NCBI GenBank assembly: GCA_015655095.1
Contig: JAATFR010000108.1
Location: 1-6,033 of the forward strand
DNA length: 6,033 nucleotides
Direction: 5' to 3'
DNA from: Hyphomicrobiales bacterium
GTDB lineage: Bacteria > Pseudomonadota > Alphaproteobacteria > Parvibaculales > Parvibaculaceae
Shown in pieces: positions 5,716 through 6,033 of this stretch. The notes below the pieces were generated by a model, which ran no database searches, was not told where the DNA came from, and worked only from the letters and a program-made list of their open reading frames with translations. The first letter of the stretch is position 1. Each line of letters starts with the position of its first letter. Both the position numbers and the translations under genes were made by a program.

Positions 5716-6033
5716 TGACACCGGTTCCCGTCGAAATTGCTCCCCTGGAATCAAGCGCCCGCTCCAGCTGCCCGATATTTATGGCACAACCGACGGCGGA
5801 AATGGCTTTCTCCGCACCGAGACTTTTCAGCAATCCGTCATAGCGCCCACCGCCCGCGACATGCTCGCCCGCGTCCAGCCCGGGCGCGCGCAGCTCGAAC
5901 ACGAAGCCCGTGTAATATTCAAGCTTGCGGCCAAAGCCCGTGTCGAAGCGCGCCTTTGACACGTCGATGCCGCGCGCCCCGATCAGCTCAAGCCGTTTTT
6001 CAAAGGCGGCGATCTGCGGCTCGATGGAGATGC
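5708..6033 (-). CDS. hisZ: ATP phosphoribosyltransferase regulatory subunit, C-terminal part (5' end outside window)
   Basis: HisZ is a paralogue of the histidyl-tRNA synthetase catalytic core. It has lost charging activity and binds HisG to make it active and histidine-sensitive. The window holds the last 107 residues. LEYYTGFVFE (coded at 5894-5923) and GGGRYDGLL (about 5828-5854) are the class II synthetase-like motifs shared by HisRS and HisZ. The protein ends soon after, at a GQLERAL helix, with no anticodon-binding domain, which favours HisZ over HisS. Being directly upstream of hisG and overlapping its start by 8 bp also supports the call. The frame stays open to the right edge, so the true start lies outside; an internal GTG at 5962 is not the start. 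Confidence 0.93.
   Translation of the reverse strand, partial: ISIEPQIAAFEKRLELIGARGIDVSKARFDTGFGRKLEYYTGFVFELRAPGLDAGEHVAGGGRYDGLLKSLGAEKAISAVGCAINIGQLERALDSRGAISTGTGVNV

Noticed and set aside
4882..5718. A 278-codon open frame on the plus strand
   Set aside because: It is antisense to hisG, whose catalytic motifs are all present. The plus-strand translation is His/Arg/Gly-rich and low in hydrophobic core.
5716..5754. Longer HisG starting at a TTG (5754)
   Set aside because: The start codon is poorer and the added 13 residues do not resemble the HisG N-terminus. The ATG at 5715 starts right before the conserved GIPSKGR motif and gives a normal 8-bp overlap with hisZ.
1..6033. Mobile element, CRISPR array, tRNA/rRNA or prophage signals
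   Set aside because: I found no terminal inverted repeats, transposase or integrase motifs, spaced repeat arrays or tRNA cloverleaf sequences. All well-recognised genes are core metabolic or housekeeping genes.

Overview
The window reads as chromosomal DNA of an alphaproteobacterium. The base composition is GC-rich (roughly 60-65% by eye) and third codon positions are strongly G/C, which also creates long spurious antisense ORFs. The gene content fits too: an aroK-aroB-CorC-type transporter run, and a hisZ-hisG pair with a HisG of the alphaproteobacterial 'FLSASEI' type. I cannot place it to genus. Nothing looks like phage, IS, integron or CRISPR DNA.

Layout. (1) Positions 1-1403, minus strand: two overlapping uncharacterised genes. 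The first encodes a 47-residue single-pass membrane protein (1260-1403). The second encodes a Sec-exported protein of at least 426 residues that runs off the left edge (1-1279). (2) Positions 1404-1690: a 287-bp divergent intergenic region. It holds a possible -10 box, an inverted repeat and a 9-bp direct repeat, and should carry the promoters for both directions. (3) Positions 1691-4751, plus strand: a tightly overlapping three-gene operon of aroK (shikimate kinase), aroB (3-dehydroquinate synthase) and a CNNM/CorC-family membrane protein with DUF21, CBS pair and CorC_HlyC domains. (4) Positions 4738-6033, minus strand: the 3' end of hisZ followed by hisG, overlapping each other by 8 bp. hisG converges on the transporter gene, with a 14-bp tail-to-tail overlap.

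How the genes work together. AroB and AroK act at the second and fifth steps of the shikimate pathway to chorismate. The transporter-like gene is translationally coupled to them but has no obvious metabolic link, so it is probably a passenger with a divalent-cation role. HisZ and HisG together form the ATP phosphoribosyltransferase that starts histidine synthesis. The points most worth a second look are the uncharacterised small membrane protein/exported protein pair, and a HisG that carries a roughly 95-residue C-terminal extension although hisZ is present. The extension has the secondary-structure order of the HisG_C regulatory domain. HisZ-dependent HisG enzymes normally lack this domain.
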